Source: Akkermansiaceae bacterium UBA1506 (GTDB taxonomy: Bacteria; Verrucomicrobiota; Verrucomicrobiia; Verrucomicrobiales; DEV007). From it: 6,110 nt of DNA. Location of the stretch: NCBI GenBank assembly GCA_002323995.1, contig DCQY01000050.1, forward strand, positions 1 to 6,110. The letters run 5' to 3'. Shown here one piece after another: positions 4,512 through 6,110 of this stretch. The position numbers were made by a program, and so were the translations under genes. The notes beneath the pieces are model-generated. The model made no database searches and was not told where the DNA came from. It saw nothing but the letters and a program-made list of their open reading frames with translations. The first letter of the stretch is position 1. The number at the start of each line of letters is the position of its first letter.

Positions 4512-6110
4512 ATGAGGAGATTCATAAAGCGCTCAACCCATGACGGAAAAGGTCTGGGACTTGCTTGGCTCGCTATCACCCTGTGGGTTTTAATCATGGC
4601 TGGAACTTGGTTTGCCTATCGCGATTCCAGCGGTAGCGAAGGCGGTTTAATCAACTTTATCGGGCGATTCCACCCACTTTTCGTGCATATGCCGATAGGC
4701 TTCATTTTTCTGGCATTGATTATTGAAATCGCATCTTTCCTCAAGCAGTTCGCTTATTTGCAGAAATTCCAGAACTTTGTTCTCTGGCTTTGCCTGCTCT
4801 CAGGAATTGTTGCCACCTTGTTTGGCTACTTCCTGATGGCTGCCGAAGACTTTGCCGGTCACGCCATGGATATGCATCTCTACTTCGGCCTTTCCGTGGT
4901 GGTCTGTTCGCTATTCGCGCTCATCAGTTCCCAGAGAAGAAATGTTTTGTTCCAACGCATCTGGGTAGGAGCATCCATGTTCACCTGCTCCGCCGCTGGT
5001 CATTTCGGAGGCGCCATGGTTCACACGCCAACCTACCTGACAGAGCACGCTCCTTCCCCACTTATTCCTCTTCTTGAATTTGGACTGAATTCAGAGACTT
5101 CCGAAGAAACGGGCCCATCTGCCGAGATTCCCGTTGGAGAGCAATTAGTCTACCAAAATTTTATAGCTCCAATGATGGCCGGAAAGTGTAATGAATGCCA
5201 CAACGCGAACAAAACAAAGGGAAAGCTTCGAACCGACGCTCACGAATTCCTGCTCGCGGGAGCTACCGGTAGCGACTTCATCACTGTCGATCCGAGCAAT
5301 GCCGAAGAATCAGAGTTGGTCTTCCGCTCTGAGCTCCCCCGGGACGATGACGAGGCAATGCCACCGGACGGTGATCCCCTCACAACTGAGGAAATTCAGA
5401 TCCTGCGCGCATGGATCGACGCAGGTGCGACGCAGGACCTAACCGTTGCCGAATTGGGAGAGTCTCCATCGATTGAGAAATCTGCCTACACACTGGTTTC
5501 GCTCTACACTCACTCCGACGAGGAAGCTATGGGTGGAGCCGATCCTGTTGTTTCCCTCTCTGTATGGCAGACTCTCGAGCCTGAAGAGCAGATCCGGCGT
5601 CTCGACAAAGTAAAGGCAGCGGCTGCAGCGCATCACTTTTCCGTGATGCCGGTCTCCGCCGAAGATGATCGTCTTCGCATCAACGTAATCAATGCATCCA
5701 AGGAATTCGGGGATGAGCAACTCTCGATCTTGGAGCCCGTTGCTGAGCGCATTGTCTGGCTCGATCTTGGTCGCAGTCAGATCACCGATGCGGGGATGGA
5801 GACGATTGGAGGTATGATCAATCTCGAACGCCTTCACCTCGAAAACACGGGCGTAACCGACGATGGCATCGCCAGTCTTACGGGCCTTCCCAACCTTGAG
5901 TATCTCAATCTCTACAACACGAAAATAGGCAACGGCGTTTTCGACACGTTTGCGACACTGCCGAATCTCCGCAAAGTTTTTGTTTGGCAGACTGAGGTAG
6001 AAGCTAGTGCCGCCCGGTCGTTCGAACGAAGCGTGAATCTTGAGGTGAATACTGGCATCGAATTGGCGGCTGCCCCCCCCGCGGACACCCCTGCAGAAAC
6101 CCCTGCAGAA
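4512..6110 (+). CDS. membrane-anchored c-type cytochrome with leucine-rich repeats (3' partial)
   Basis: The frame is open from ATG 4512 to the window end (533 codons, no stop). Residues 1-175 form about five membrane helices (near 15-36, 56-76, 88-109, 122-140, 150-169). Basic loops at 78-85 and 141-149 and an acidic loop at 111-121 fit an inside N-terminus and periplasmic C-terminus. HPLFVHMPIG (54-63) and GHFGGAMVH (163-171) resemble DUF2231-like membrane domains. Residues about 208-310 match the planctomycete-type cytochrome c domain: haem motif CNECH (226-230), KGKLRTDA, then MPPDGDPLT (283-291), whose Met may be the distal ligand, and LRAWIDAGA (298-306). Four 24-residue leucine-rich repeats follow (412-507), then a Pro/Ala/Glu linker. 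It probably transfers electrons or senses something at the periplasmic face of the inner membrane; partner and substrate are unknown. It is divergent from mpl. Domain calls are from memory of the families. Confidence 0.87.
   Translation, partial: MRRFIKRSTHDGKGLGLAWLAITLWVLIMAGTWFAYRDSSGSEGGLINFIGRFHPLFVHMPIGFIFLALIIEIASFLKQFAYLQKFQNFVLWLCLLSGIVATLFGYFLMAAEDFAGHAMDMHLYFGLSVVVCSLFALISSQRRNVLFQRIWVGASMFTCSAAGHFGGAMVHTPTYLTEHAPSPLIPLLEFGLNSETSEETGPSAEIPVGEQLVYQNFIAPMMAGKCNECHNANKTKGKLRTDAHEFLLAGATGSDFITVDPSNAEESELVFRSELPRDDDEAMPPDGDPLTTEEIQILRAWIDAGATQDLTVAELGESPSIEKSAYTLVSLYTHSDEEAMGGADPVVSLSVWQTLEPEEQIRRLDKVKAAAAAHHFSVMPVSAEDDRLRINVINASKEFGDEQLSILEPVAERIVWLDLGRSQITDAGMETIGGMINLERLHLENTGVTDDGIASLTGLPNLEYLNLYNTKIGNGVFDTFATLPNLRKVFVWQTEVEASAARSFERSVNLEVNTGIELAAAPPADTPAETPAE
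5745..6032 (+). repeat. four 72-bp units encoding 24-residue leucine-rich repeats
   Basis: Within the cytochrome gene the protein repeats every 24 residues from residue 412 (units 412-435, 436-459, 460-483, 484-507) on the pattern LxxLxLxxTxVTDxGxxxLxxLPN. Units 2 and 3 are best conserved, and unit 4 has lost most of its leucines, as expected for a terminal cap. Conservation is at protein level only; the DNA copies have diverged. Confidence 0.75.
6073..6110 (+). repeat. C8 tract and tandem 12-bp repeat coding a Pro/Ala linker
   Basis: Eight C residues (6073-6080) encode Ala-Pro-Pro. They are followed by two perfect copies of ACCCCTGCAGAA (6087-6098, 6099-6110) encoding Thr-Pro-Ala-Glu twice. 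The array is cut by the window edge, so the copy number is unknown. Such a segment usually forms a flexible linker to a further domain or the C-terminus. Confidence 0.7.

Noticed and set aside
4322..4597. 91-codon minus-strand frame upstream of mpl
   Set aside because: It overlaps the start of the cytochrome gene and the GC-rich hairpins; the translation is low-complexity and unlike any family.
5439..5837. 132-codon minus-strand frame
   Set aside because: It is antisense to the cytochrome/LRR gene, whose frame is continuous and has recognisable motifs.

Overview
The window looks like chromosomal DNA from a Gram-negative bacterium, most plausibly of the Planctomycetes-Verrucomicrobia group, and within it perhaps Verrucomicrobiota (Opitutae-like). 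The outer-membrane TonB-dependent receptor and the peptidoglycan-recycling ligase Mpl require a diderm cell with meso-diaminopimelate peptidoglycan. The third protein joins a multi-spanning membrane domain, a 'planctomycete-type' cytochrome c domain (CxxCH plus MPP) and leucine-rich repeats, an arrangement I associate with Verrucomicrobiota, Planctomycetota and some Bacteroidota. The lineage call is inference from domain content, not a database match.

Layout. Bases 1-82 hold no supportable gene. A perfect 12-bp-stem intrinsic terminator (77-109) closes the minus-strand TonB-dependent siderophore receptor gene (158-2416, 752 aa). Upstream of it, 2417-2906 is a 490-bp non-coding stretch with a plausible receptor promoter, short direct repeats and GATAATC motifs. 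Next is the minus-strand mpl gene (2907-4307, 466 aa). A 204-bp divergent intergenic region (4308-4511) separates mpl from a plus-strand gene starting at 4512, which stays open to the last base of the window (533 codons seen, 3' end missing). Because it has no stop codon here, a caller that needs a complete ORF would miss it.

The three genes do not form an obvious single pathway. The receptor imports a ferric-siderophore-like ligand across the outer membrane, with no TonB/ExbBD or siderophore genes in view. Mpl reattaches recycled murein tripeptide to UDP-MurNAc in the cytoplasm. The divergent gene encodes a predicted inner-membrane, periplasm-facing c-type cytochrome with four visible 24-residue leucine-rich repeats. 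The least explained parts are the architecture of that third protein, its histidine-rich membrane domain, and the structured GC-rich region between it and mpl. I see no mobile element, CRISPR array, tRNA or rRNA.
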